From contig JAYKKR010000003.1 of assembly GCA_036971615.1 (NCBI GenBank), positions 806,001-870,000 on the forward strand: a stretch of DNA of 64,000 nucleotides. Reading direction: 5' to 3'. Shown in pieces: positions 24,052-35,600 of this stretch; the first letter of the stretch is position 1, and each line of letters begins with the position of its first letter. Both the position numbers and the translations under genes were made by a program. This DNA comes from Amyloporia xantha (taxonomy: Eukaryota > Basidiomycota > Agaricomycetes > Polyporales > Adustoporiaceae). Under the pieces are notes generated by a model that saw only the letters and a list, made by a program, of their open reading frames with translations, did not search any database and was not told the origin of the DNA.

Positions 24052-26081
24052 CATCAGGAAAAACATATTTGGTACTAGGACACTCTAGGACTGTCCTAGA
24101 GTGTCCTAGAGCACTCAGAGCACTCAGAGTGCTCAGAGTGCTCAGAGTGTCCCAGGTAGCCCTCAGACAAACTCCTTCTAGGTCAAATCTCTGAGAGCAT
24201 CTCAGAGTTCCTTCAGAGTATATCTGAATTACTCTCAAAGCACACTCAAAGATATATGTATTGCTCTTAGATTGTCTCAGAATTACACAGAATCACTCAG
24301 ATTATTTCATAATAAATGAGATATATTTATAAATCAAAACAAATGTATATTATTCTAATACTACAGAAGGCAACTATCAATAGGGATAGTAAGCTGATGT
24401 CTGTCAAATAGTATGCAAGTACTCACTGTAACCATATCATATATACAGTCTATGAAACTGAAGGAGATTAGAATAACTATGAAGACTTCTGTCAGTTAAT
24501 ACATTATTTCTGCATCTGTAAAAACATACCATCAAAATTCATGACTCCTAGTACATATCTGGAATGAAGAGCAGAAGTCTAGATACTGTCCAATTTATGA
24601 GAAGATGACAGTATGTGTGATGTGGCATGAACTCACCTTAAATTCTCAGACAGTGCTGGAGGTCTAAATACAGTCTAGGATGACATGTCATTAGTATACC
24701 CAGCAAGACAATACACTCACTTTGATAACAATGGTAGAACAGATTAGAGACTAGTTTTACAACTGTAGCAGTGGAGGTTATCTGACAGAGAGAACAGAAT
24801 TTGCAGGTGATCTACAGACTCACATAAATCATGTCTCACAAGCCTCCAGATAAACCATTGTCCACCAAGTATAAGCCAAGCCTGTTGGAGACAGTGAACT
24901 CACCAGCATTCAAAAGGAACAACAGAAGTCACATAGAGACACCAGAGAACAGACAGAAGGGCCAGCTGTAGTCTCAATAAGAGTATATCAGAATGTAGAA
25001 AGTATAGGCACAAGTTAGAGATGTACACAGAGGAGAGGCAGGAGCTAACTTAGACAATGGTGATGGTACAAGGAGAGAACGCGCATGTTGCTTTGTGACG
25101 TGTCAAACATGGGCCAAATAAAAGCCAAACATTGGCCAAACATCCAAACAGTACAGGCTGTCGTGACAGCCTGTATACCAATTAAGGTAATAATGACCTT
25201 CTTCACTCAGATTGGCATTTTCACTCTAATATCTGTCTGCCTTCTACTTTAATGTCTCATTATCAAGCATTTTTGCATAGCTATCATCACACTTACTATT
25301 AGTGGCCTACACTCTTCTTAGGTCATTTTTATTGCTGAATTAAAATATTCTCTTCAGAAATATAGGAATAACTTACCCTGATTGAGAGCTGGAATAACTG
25401 ATATACTAATTGGCTCAGAGTGTTGTACAATAGCAACCCAGGCTATCTCTGAACTTCTCTGAGAAAACTTGAATAATTATATAATGTCACTAGCATCTCA
25501 AAGCAAAGTTCTAAATCAAGTTGGAGAATAAGTATTTGTCTATTCAATAATCTAATATTAACAACTCTATTTTAAAGCATACAAGAACACTGACACTCAT
25601 TTACCTCTCTACATCAATAAGAAATCAAATCATGATGTGATCATTATTGAATTTTCCTCCATGTAGCCTATAAATCACAGTGCTAGTGCAAGAGCATGCT
25701 GTAGAATATCATAGAAAGAAGTGAACATAGATATCAAAAATGGAACTAATAGAGTCATTAATTGTTTTCTATCTAATCAATGTGACTCAATCAATACAGG
25801 AAGATAGAGCTAAGAAATATCAGCAATTTAACAAGTATTATAAACTTAAACTGATTTATATACATGCCAGACTGTCCAATCACAACTTGAATATAATCTT
25901 CCAAATTCTAAAGCACCTCAAAGACATAAAGGATAGCCTGGGATGCTCTGAAATTATCTGAATATCTCAGAGCAACTCAGAGCAATCAAAGATGACCTGG
26001 GATGCTCTGGGACTACCTGAGACAACCTGACAAATCTCATATATCCCAGAGTGTCTCAGGGAAAAAGTGTTTTTCCTGATG
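24052..26081. mobile_element. Non-autonomous DNA transposon, 2030 bp (copy A)
   Basis: Both ends carry the 13-bp inverted repeat CATCAGGAAAAAC. Inside each end is a run of CTCAGAG/CTCTGAG motifs, and one end has a near-perfect 35-nt palindrome built on CTAGGACACTCTAGGAC (about 24083-24117). A central palindrome lies at 25152-25175. The only noteworthy frame is 73 codons (25740-25961, MELIESLIVFYLINV...), almost unchanged in the other copy. No transposase is encoded. An identical-length copy lies inverted at 48508-50537, so this is a young, recently moved family. No convincing target duplication was found; the flanks read A-T, which would also fit a Helitron-type insertion. Confidence 0.85.
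25152..25175. repeat. Central palindrome of copy A
   Basis: Two 11-nt arms (TACAGGCTGTC and its complement) are separated by two bases. The same structure occurs in the partner copy at 49414-49437, and an unrelated palindrome occupies the same relative place in the 2928-bp element. It divides the element into a half with a conserved short frame and a half full of intron-like signals. Confidence 0.8.
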
Positions 26082-26618
26082 TAAGTGTGCAGAAGAACGA
26101 ATTTGCTGAGGGTAGTGATGTCGTCAAATTCCAGGGGTCAGTTTGCACTGACTGGTCCTATTTTTGGACACCCAGTTATATATGAACACACAGACGTGTT
26201 GCGACACTGACCGTGAATGTGCGATAAACGGCGGTGTCAGCGTCCGACAGCTTGGCGGGGTCCTTATTTGGCTCAAGGATTCTCCCCGCTCCTGTTTGTG
26301 CATCCTCCAGATGTTGATGCAAACGGCGCCGTTCGCTTTCCATCAAAGCGAACGGAATCAGCCATTCCATGTTAATAGTATTAGTGACTTCGGTTTTAGC
26401 GAAGATAATCATGCTTACTGCCGTGACCTTTTCATTACTGTTCTCCGTTCTTCACGTTCTTCTTCGCTATCTGGAATGACTAGCTCGGCCTGTTCGCGTT
26501 CACATTCCATGCGATATCCATAGATGCAGTTCTCTGATAGTTGAGACTCGGGAACAATTACCGCCACTATTCATCTAGTGGCGCGGATTTGATGGACTGC
26601 ACAGTTGGAGCTACAGTA
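26082..26618 (-). pseudogene. Gene scrap between two transposons
   Basis: The minus strand reads MECEREQAELVIPDSEEERE (about 26510-26450) and then ESERRRLHQHLEDAQTGAG with KDPAKLSDADTAVYRTFTVS (about 26345-26205). These are charged, helix-like stretches typical of a real protein tail or a coiled coil. No start or continuation is present because elements begin on both sides. Family unknown. Confidence 0.35.
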
Positions 26619-27998
26619 CTTCAGGAAAAACACTTTTTCTCTGGGGTAACCTCAGGTACTCTGAGATATTTGAGGTTTCTCAGGTTATCTCAGGTTATCT
26701 CAGAGCATCTCAAGTTGTCTTGTGTCGCTCTGAGAATCTTCAGAATTTTCAGAGCATCTCAGGCTAGCTTGTGTTCTTTGGATCACTCTGATATATTTCC
26801 AAAAATACAACATATTATCATTGAATGTATCATATGCGAATGGATTCTATTACTACTCGATTGAATATGAGAGGCGTACATTCATACAAAAAGGTACAGA
26901 GAGCTGGTGAACTACAGAATCTAGTGGGAAGGGAAAGAAGCATGAGATAGATAAAGAAAGATGTAAAAGAGCGCACTTTCATCAGATAAACAGAGAGTGG
27001 TAGCAGGAGCATGATATGCGTACAGACCTCTGTACTGCTGCACTTCAATTCTTCCCTCCTCCCCTCATAGCTATACCATACATCCAGCAACTCTTTCTTC
27101 CACTAACAGTGGACAGTCAAAAGCCTGAGATCAAAGATCAAAGGTCTGAGGTCAAACAGGAGAAGACGACTCACAGTATTGGAAATTCTGTCTCTGACCA
27201 TGAAAAGAGGCTCCAACTAAATAAATAGGGGAATAAGGAAGTGCTATATACCTGAATAGTGTGGAGAATGAGTACAGGGATAGATAGAGAAGATGCACAT
27301 GAAGAATGGGAGAATGAGGAGGAGGCCATTCAACATATGGCCACAAAATGAGAACGGCTATGTGCAGACCCCTAAATGTATATATCTTCGGAAAGCCTAT
27401 GATTAGGGCTTTCATTCTATCCAGGAATCAAAGGAAACCGTCCACAGGTTCCTGAGATACAGACCTGATGATGTTTTTGATGAAAAACAGCAATAGAAAA
27501 GGAAGGGGTGGACGGATTTGGATGAGCAAGGGCTCTACTGGACGGCCTCGACAATGCGAATAGAATGGTATAAAAGCGAAAGGATAACTCACCTTGGATA
27601 CCCAGTTATCATCCGATCAAAACCTCAAAAAAGCGCCCATTCCTTCTCCAACCCTCCAAAACCTCCAAAACCCCATCCAAACTCCACCCAGCATGCTCAA
27701 ACAGTCCTGGTACTATTCCCCAAGGCTAGGGAATAAGGAATAGAGAAAGAATACTCACAGAAATCCCCAGAAAATGCAGAGCAGAGACAGTGCCACAACC
27801 ATCTGTGGTCACTCAAGTTCCAGTGGATAGAGATTCCCAGAAGCTATAGATAGTGAGCTACAGTCCCTAGTCACAGTGTGGTAGATACAAGCAAGTAGAG
27901 AGAACAGATACAGACATAGAACAGGCAGGAGGAATGACTGAGGAGAAGTGCAAATGCGTCTAAGTCCCTGCTGACCCTAATCCAGGGTTCCCAAAACA

Positions 27999-28028
27999 GG
28001 TGTCAGTTTGACGCGACAAACTGACACC
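27999..28028. repeat. Central palindrome of element B
   Basis: Arms GGTGTCAGTTTG and CAAACTGACACC are separated by ACGCGA. It sits near the middle of the element, like the different palindrome in the 2030-bp copies. Confidence 0.8.
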
Positions 28029-28475
28029 CAAATTAGGCACTCATGGTCGTTTCTCTCTCATCTTCCTCCACTACCACTCTGTGTCGTCTTCTTCCATGCT
28101 CCTCTACCACTGCTGTCTGTTTTTGTTCACTTATTTACTATCCTTCTGGTCTCTGGTCTATATCTAGTCTGCTGCATCAGGAAATGTCAAATTTGCCTTA
28201 ATGTACTTATATTGCACTTATCTGTCTTAATAAGAGAATTAAGTGCATTAAGACAAAATTAATATGATCCCTTCACTTTGAAATGGTCTTAAACCAGTCT
28301 TAAATGTCTTAAACAGGACAAAAAGTCGAAAAAAGTGTGATTAAGTGGATAAGTCAAATTTGACATTTGCTGATGTGCTGTCCCTTTCTGAGTGATTCTA
28401 CCTCAGGTGAGACAATGTGCTGGCATCACTGCACGGAGTATACAGGTCATTGGTTATTGTGGGGACCAGACACAT

Positions 28476-29028
28476 GTAAGTCTAATCTTTCTATCTCTTT
28501 CTATCCATATCTGTAACAACTAATACTGCTTCTACCTGGCATTCTAGTAGCCCTAATCTCCGACATTTGATGTTGGATGTCGTCTTATGACAGCAAAGCA
28601 AAGTAAGTCTCTCCATGTCGTTCTTGTAGGCTGACAAGTCTATCATTGACATCAGATATTGCACATACTGAGTACCATCTGTGCTTTCTTCTGACTTGTG
28701 ACAAATGGTGAGTCGTTCTTGTAGTCTAAGACTTTAGTAAGAATACTCATGGTATGGTTGTCGTTCATTCACTCCTTCATTTCTAAGCTGCAGCAAAGGC
28801 TATCCACCGCTTTGAACAAATGGTGAGCTAACCTCTGTGGTGCTGGCTCTGATAATTCATGTAAGTCGCACATTCATAACTCCATTTCTGCAGTCTTTGC
28901 TGACGTCTTGTAACTTTGTAGGTTCTGCTTGCTTAAACTGTGAGCAAGCCACTCCAATAGTGCAATTCAAGTGAGTAGATCATTATGCTAGTTTAGCTAA
29001 TGATACTTAATCTGAATTCGTCTATCAG
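28476..29028 (+). other. Serial intron-like units in element B
   Basis: Donor/acceptor pairs read in order: 28476-28547 (GTAAGT ... TTCTAG, with an ACTAATAC branch-like motif), 28603-28655, 28708-28793, 28823 or 28861 to 28893, and 28971-29028 (with GCTAATGA). Lengths of 53-86 nt fit basidiomycete introns. The intervening 30-80 nt pieces hold no shared open frame, so if transcribed this would be a spliced non-coding RNA. Confidence 0.45.
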
Positions 29029-29611
29029 ATACTCTTGCATTCTGGTCCATCTGCAAGACTGTCTTCATAGATATTATGTGCGTATTTATGTTGTGTCTCA
29101 TACTCATTATATTGAATATTCCATTAGAAGTTTGTCAACATTATCACTCGCATGTAAACATATCAATATGAGTGATTCGACGATGGGGAGTTTTTAAACT
29201 TGAGTCGTCTCACTGTAGATAATTATTCTGGCTGCTATTGTATTAGCTTTCTTGTATATTAGCTGTGAATATACTGCTACGTGTTGATTACAAGTAATGC
29301 AACCCTCAGAGTGCTTGAATACAAAGTATAAGAACATATGAGAGACGACAAAAGACTGCTCAGACTCATGTCAGAGCACTCTCAGATCACTCCAAGATTA
29401 CTCTGGGTTAACCTGAGAAAAAAATCTCATGTCGACGTAGTTTGAGAGCACTCTGACTACTCTGAGTACTCTAAAATCTTTAAGATCTTTAGGATGCTCT
29501 AGGATGCTCTCAGAGCAGCCTGGGACCAATATGGTTTTTCCTGATGTATGATATAAGCGAGGGTGCTGTTGTCGTGGTACAAACAAACAAACCTACTCTC
29601 TAGCTGCCATT

Positions 29612-32600
29612 ATGTCTACCAGGCCTGCTCAAACCTGTGAACTCAAAACTGCCGTCACAGTTGGGTAAGTTCTTGCGAAGCTGCATCGCAAACAGCTATT
29701 CTCATGTGATAGTCACTACAGGACTGCGTTGCAACAGATAGATCAGCCAGTTACTGGAATGAAAATTATACCTGCACTCCGTCGGAGCCAGTCATGGACG
29801 GAATTCCAAGCCAAGGTGCTATGGGACCCGAGGGTATGTTAAACAGCGTGTGATTAGTCTCTGTGATGCGGTGTCACACGCCAAAAGTGTTTGGCTCGTG
29901 GACATGGATAAAATGCATCATTATTCCCTCAATCACTCCAGCTATCTCTGCAGCAGATCAGCCCAGGCCTACCAATGGATCATTCAGAATTTTCCTCACT
30001 TATCCCATATTTTTCCAAGCCTTGGTTTAGGCTACACAAGCCTACAGAATCAGAATGAGCACAGAGATAATGCTCAGGTGATGGCGGGATAATAGCCTAT
30101 TTAGGAAGGTCATCATGTGACCTTAATTGCAGAGAGGAAGTACCCAGATCTCATACCCGGCCATCAAACAGGCTGATCTAGCCAAAGTCTGGAGGCGCAT
30201 GACTAAGGAGAAGGGCCTAGGCTATAGTGAGAGAATTCTGCTATTGGATACTCCACAGACCCTTACCAAGCGAGGCATTTATGCCAATGGATGGCCAGAT
30301 GACTGTTTGGATGACGGAGCAGGGAGAGAGACAGAAAGGAAATGAGATGCTTAGTAATGCTTAGTCAGCAGGCTCTCAGATGAGTATATAAGACCTGCTG
30401 CATGTACAATACTTCACTACCTTTTCCCTCACTGAAGTATAGACTTCTTCTTACTTCACAGGCAGTCCGCTGAGCAATCAGTGTATCTCTTGTCATTGCG
30501 TCCGCCAGCTGTTCATCATTGTCATTATCGTCGTCATCGTCATATTAGTATCCTCGCCGTCATCAGTATCAGTGCCGAGGGCATAAACGTTGCCCAAAGC
30601 CTGAAGACTAACCTTCACTAGGGATCGAATCTATCTTTCCCTATAGGCAGTCACTTAGGGTCTCATCAGTGCTTCTATAGCCTGTTGTCATCCTCAGAAG
30701 TATTATAGGCCTTGTTCATCGCGGAACTCACCTTCATCATCGTCAGTCACGTCACGTCCAGCCCAGTCATAGGCCTTGTTCATCGCGGAACTCGCCTTCG
30801 TTATCATCAGTTACGTCACGAGTCCAGTTTGGGTATTGTTCACACAGAACTTTAGCCCAAGTCAGCCAGCCCACGTCAAGCAGTCAAGCCCAGCTTTGAC
30901 TATTGTTCACACGGAACTCTAGTCCAAGTCACATATCCACAAGTCACAGTCCGCAACCCAGTATAGTCCAGTCCAGTTATATCACACATCCAGCCAGTCG
31001 AGTGGATCGATCCCACAGATTGCTATTCATACAAAGTCGTATCCCTAATTGATCATACCCACCTCCTCACACGAACAACCGTGATAGCCTGATACTGTTG
31101 ACGTATCCGGTGAACCACGGCAGAAACATTTTCTGACTTGACATCAGTGGAGCCCACCGCGGGGGGAGGGTTTCTTGATCAATTACCACGGCTTTCATAT
31201 CAGCAATCTATCCGCCATCAGGATCCACTCTATTCCCGACATCGTTATACATTCCTCATATAGCCATGGCTACCACAGGTGTAGCAGCACTTCCTATTCC
31301 AGGAACAAAGTCAGCGCCGAAGAAGTTTACAGGGAAGTATGCAGAGGTTAGAAGGTTCATCCAGCACTATGAGCGGCTATGTGCCAAGCTCAGTATCACA
31401 GATGACAGGGAGAAGATAAGCAATGTCACCCAGTACTGTGCTAGAAAAGTCCGCCAGTTCATTGAGGGGCTTTCTTCATACAATGCCACTGTTCCCAACT
31501 GGGACACGTTCAAAGGCGATGTATTGAAGTACTTCGATGCGGACAAAGACGACAAGCGCTACAAGGTGAAGAACCTTGAAGCGTATGTCAAAGAGTCACG
31601 CAAGAAGTCCACTATCAAGAGTCTTGGAGTATGGAGGGAGTACATTCGCAACTTCCTCACTATTTCAGGATGGCTGAAGAAGAATGGTCGTATCTCTGCC
31701 GATGAAGAAGCCCTTTATTTCTGGAAAGGCATCCCCAGGAGCTTCCGTCAGATCCTGGAACCACGTCTTTTGGCTGCCCAGCCTACCTACGATCTGTCTA
31801 AGCCCTTTGACATGACAGAAATATATGCCAAGGCAGAGGCACTGCTGCAGAGAAACCGCTTCGATGCAGACCGTCTTCCCTCGGATGATGAAGAGGATTC
31901 TGATGATGAATCAGATTCGGATGATTCGGACTTGGATGGGAACAGCAGTGACAGTGAGTCAGATTCAGATGCAGGTAGAAGGAAGAAAAAGCAGGACAAG
32001 GACAAGAAGAAGAAGAAGACGAAGAAGCGAAAGACAAGCAGAGGTTTGTCTGAAGACACAGATGATGAAGATATCAAGAAGGCGCAGAATGCTCGCAAGA
32101 AGGCAGCAAAGGAGCAGAAGAAGAAGGCTGATGATCTGGAGGATTTGGTCCGCCAGCTGAACCGCATGTCATTGGAGGATCCAGAATATGGTGTGACCTA
32201 TCTTCGAGCATGTCTCATGAATCCCTTGGTCGCAGCAGTTGCACGCAAGCCCATTGTGGACACTGCTCCACCTATGCCACGCGGAATGCCTCCTAACATT
32301 CCTCGGACCAATGTTCCACCCATGGCTCGTGGAGAAATGAAGTGCTATGGATGTGGGAAACCGGGACATGGTCTCAGTAGTTGCCAGGAGATTCTCAATC
32401 TCCTAGCCCAGGGAACCATCACCCGTGATGCTTCTGGAAGATTGGTTATGAAGAATGGAGAAAGAATCTTCCGAGGAGTGGATGAGCCCTTCACCACAGC
32501 TATCCAGCGTCAGATTCCTCCTCATGCTCATCTCATCACTGTGCCACCCAACGCATATTGTGCCAGGGTTACAGAGGTTGTAACAGAGTCAGAATCAGAA

Positions 32601-35600
32601 TCAGACTCAGACTACGACAGTGATGATGAAGAGGAATCAGATGACGAAGTATATGTCATGCCAGTCGAACGATCAGAGAAAACCACACGGACTGCGCGCC
32701 GGGATTTTGTCAAAGGACCAGTAGTTCCTCCGGTCCCTATCCAAGAGAAGATAGGACGGGAAAAGGGAAGGGCTGATATGCAAAAGGACAAGCCCCCGCA
32801 TCTTAATCAGACTCCCATTCCTACTGTCCAACCTGATCGCCGCTCCGCTCGCATCCAGGGACAGCCAGGGCCTCCCATTCCTGATCCTATTCCCGATCGT
32901 GAAGTCAGACCTCCCTCTGAGCGCAAGCCAGAGAATAATACAACTCACAAAGGATGGAATCCAGGACAGCCCATAGATGTTGGAAAGCGAACTTTCAACC
33001 CTATGGATGACGATGCTATCATGGATGATGAATTTGGAGACACAGACGCACCCAAGCCGAAGAAGAAGTCAGTACCTAGTGCAAAGGAGACCAAAGGAAA
33101 GTCTCGTGAAGTCAAGTTTGAACCAGTCAAACGAGTTCCAAAGCAAAGCGAGGTCCAATCCCAAGTTGATCAATTACAGATCCTAGGGAAGGTTCTGAAC
33201 ACTCCTGTTACTTTGGCAGTCGGAGAGGTATTTGGGATATCTAAAGAAATGACACACCATCTCCAGGATGTACTCAAACCTAAACCTCCTACAGTCAACT
33301 TGGTTGCTTCATCATTCATCACCAAGACTCGAGCACTGCTCATTAAGCTCCGAGTTGAGATCGATGGGAATCCAATTACAGCAATCATTGATACAGGTTC
33401 CCAGTTAAACATTGCGAACAAGCGAACCTGGAAGACCATGATCAATCGACCCATGGATATCGCCCGATCAATCAATATGAATGATGCTAATGGAGGAGCC
33501 GGATTACTGCGTGGTTTGGTTGAGAATGTCCCACTTACTTGCGGAGGTGTCCTGACCTACGCAAACCTCTATATCGGAGATCGGGTCCCATTCGATTTGC
33601 TGTTGGGAAGACCATGGCAGCGAGGGAACTATATCTCTATTGATGAGCGAGGTGATGGAACCTACTTGCTTTTCAAAGACAAGGAGCTTGAAGTGCGTCA
33701 CGAGATTTTGGTTACACCAGATGGCACAGACCCAAATTGGTCATACGAGCCAGCAGTCTGGCAGACCAAGGCCACCACTCAGAAGCTACCAATTTCCCTT
33801 CTAGCAGAGAAGTTCTCACAAGTCCTGTATTGTGGAGACTTCCGGGAGGACTATGTCTACAATAGTCTTTACGAGGAATTCTGGGCCCGAATTGCTACCA
33901 GACAGCAGGCAGAGGGAGAGGCAGACACCGAGATGTCCCAGGAATCGGAACCAGATTCGGAAAATGAGGGCATGGTTATTGACGAATGCAATCGTTGCTC
34001 TACGAGACAGCATAGCTTGGCGAATTGTACTCAAAATATTACCGAACGACCTAATGAGCAGCTCCCCTCACTTCGTAACTGGGCACCTTCCGAATCACAG
34101 CTTCAGAAGCTCGAGGAACGAATGGCTGCACAAGGCCTACTAGAACTGACTCGAAATCGCGCAGAATCACTGTATCCTACACGATCCAAAGAACGCGCAC
34201 GAGCGCAGTCCGAACCGATCAAACAGATGTTGCTTAGGTCAGCTCCCTACGGACTAGCCAGAGCGAGCATGCTCATACCGAACATGCACGAGGACACTGG
34301 CCGGACGTCCGTAACTACCAGATATGGGGAAGCTGTTAGGCAGCGGCCCGACACCTCAGAAGATCAGGATGTTGACCTCACCACTGCGTCACTAAGCCGA
34401 AACTCACCTGGGAGAAAGGGTCCCCGACCTGTTGTTCTCGACCCGCCGGCGAGCGTAAGCTATGACGCCAACACTACGGAACGTTTAGCCTATCCAGCGA
34501 TTGACCAAGCCTCAGGAGACTACCTACCAGATTTCGTTAAACTGCCCGTGGCTCCAAACCCCCGATCGATACCCACCGCCCAGAGACGTCTAGTGTCCAT
34601 ACTATCTAGCACAGCACTAAACGCATCGGCGGCAGGCGATAGATGCTGCCAGCGTACGGACGAGGCAGGTAATCTACAAGACAAAGGAACTAGCGGACGT
34701 GAGACGGCCGGCAAGGTCATGCAGGTGGACAGGGACGGTAGAAACCACCTACCGGAAAGCCAACCTCGACGAGCATGTTCCCCTTTGCACCCGAGACATC
34801 CTTCCGCACCATCAGACCGTCCGAACCGCGCATCAAGGACTAACAAATTGGTTACGCCATTAATCGATCCAGGCGCTAGGGAACAGGAGCAGGAGCTGAG
34901 TAACGCACCTGCCATACAAGCCGAAGACAGTAGATACCAAAGAAAAGGGATAGAGGTGACACAGACTGAACGCGCAAGCGATTGCGCGGCGCCCAGAAAA
35001 GCTGACGCGTTCTTGAAGAAAGGCCGCGCGTCACGAAAGAGAGCCTGCGCGTCGCCCAAGCCAGCTGACGTGTTCTCGAAAGACGGCCACGCGTCGCTCG
35101 AAAGGGCCGGTGGGTTGCCTGAAAGAAGGGACAAACGAAGGAAGGAGACCCCAGAATGGACGATAGGGGGAGACCGAGAGTACCAGGGAGCAGCAGTACT
35201 GCCCAGAACAGGGCGCGCTTCGATTTCGAACGGCCGCGCGTCGCTCAGGAGTGCTGACGTGTTGCCCAAGAAAGCCCAGGGAGACGAGATCCAAGCCCAG
35301 ATGGAAGGAGACAAGATAGCGGAGATCGAAGAACTGAGACAGGAGGTGGTGCGCGAAGAACGAAACAGGAAGAGGAGGATGAGAGAGGGGCGAGAAAGCA
35401 AAGTTGAACCGCTGCGCAGCGTTAGTCAGCACGCGCGATTGGCCAGCTGGCAGATGCCGAATCCGGACCGATCGAGCGGGCAGGCACAGCATAGCCCAAA
35501 TCTAGCTATAACGCCAGATCCCGATCTTAGCACAAGGATCGAGGATTTGTGGGGCATACTAGATTATGAAATAAAGCTCACCTTGCTATACCTAGCAGGT

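Larger units (their letters stand above)
26619..29546. mobile_element. Non-autonomous DNA transposon, 2928 bp (element B)
   Basis: The left end is CTTCAGGAAAAAC (one mismatch from the family repeat) and the right end is GTTTTTCCTGATG. The sub-terminal blocks match the ends of the 2030-bp element: the left end continues with CACTTTTT and CTCAGG repeats, and the right end with GGGACCAATATG. It has no transposase. A palindrome with 12-nt arms lies at 27999-28028. Its right half shows a series of splice-like units on the + strand. The right end stops 66 bp before the ATG of the host gene at 29612. Confidence 0.75.

Noticed and set aside
24083..24180. CTCAGAG/CTCTGAG array considered as a CRISPR or satellite
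   Set aside because: Units are short, irregular and without spacers, and they recur only as sub-terminal blocks of the transposon family.
29850..30345. Short ORFs repeated at 41704-42178
   Set aside because: They lie inside the two LTRs and are duplicated only because the LTRs are; no protein motif.
31787..32167. A minus-strand frame rich in Ser and Phe
   Set aside because: It is the complement of the Gag acidic/lysine run.
34520..35401. A 293-codon minus-strand frame inside Gypsy-1
   Set aside because: It is a Ser/Leu-rich shadow of the GC-rich Gag extension with no motif or intron.
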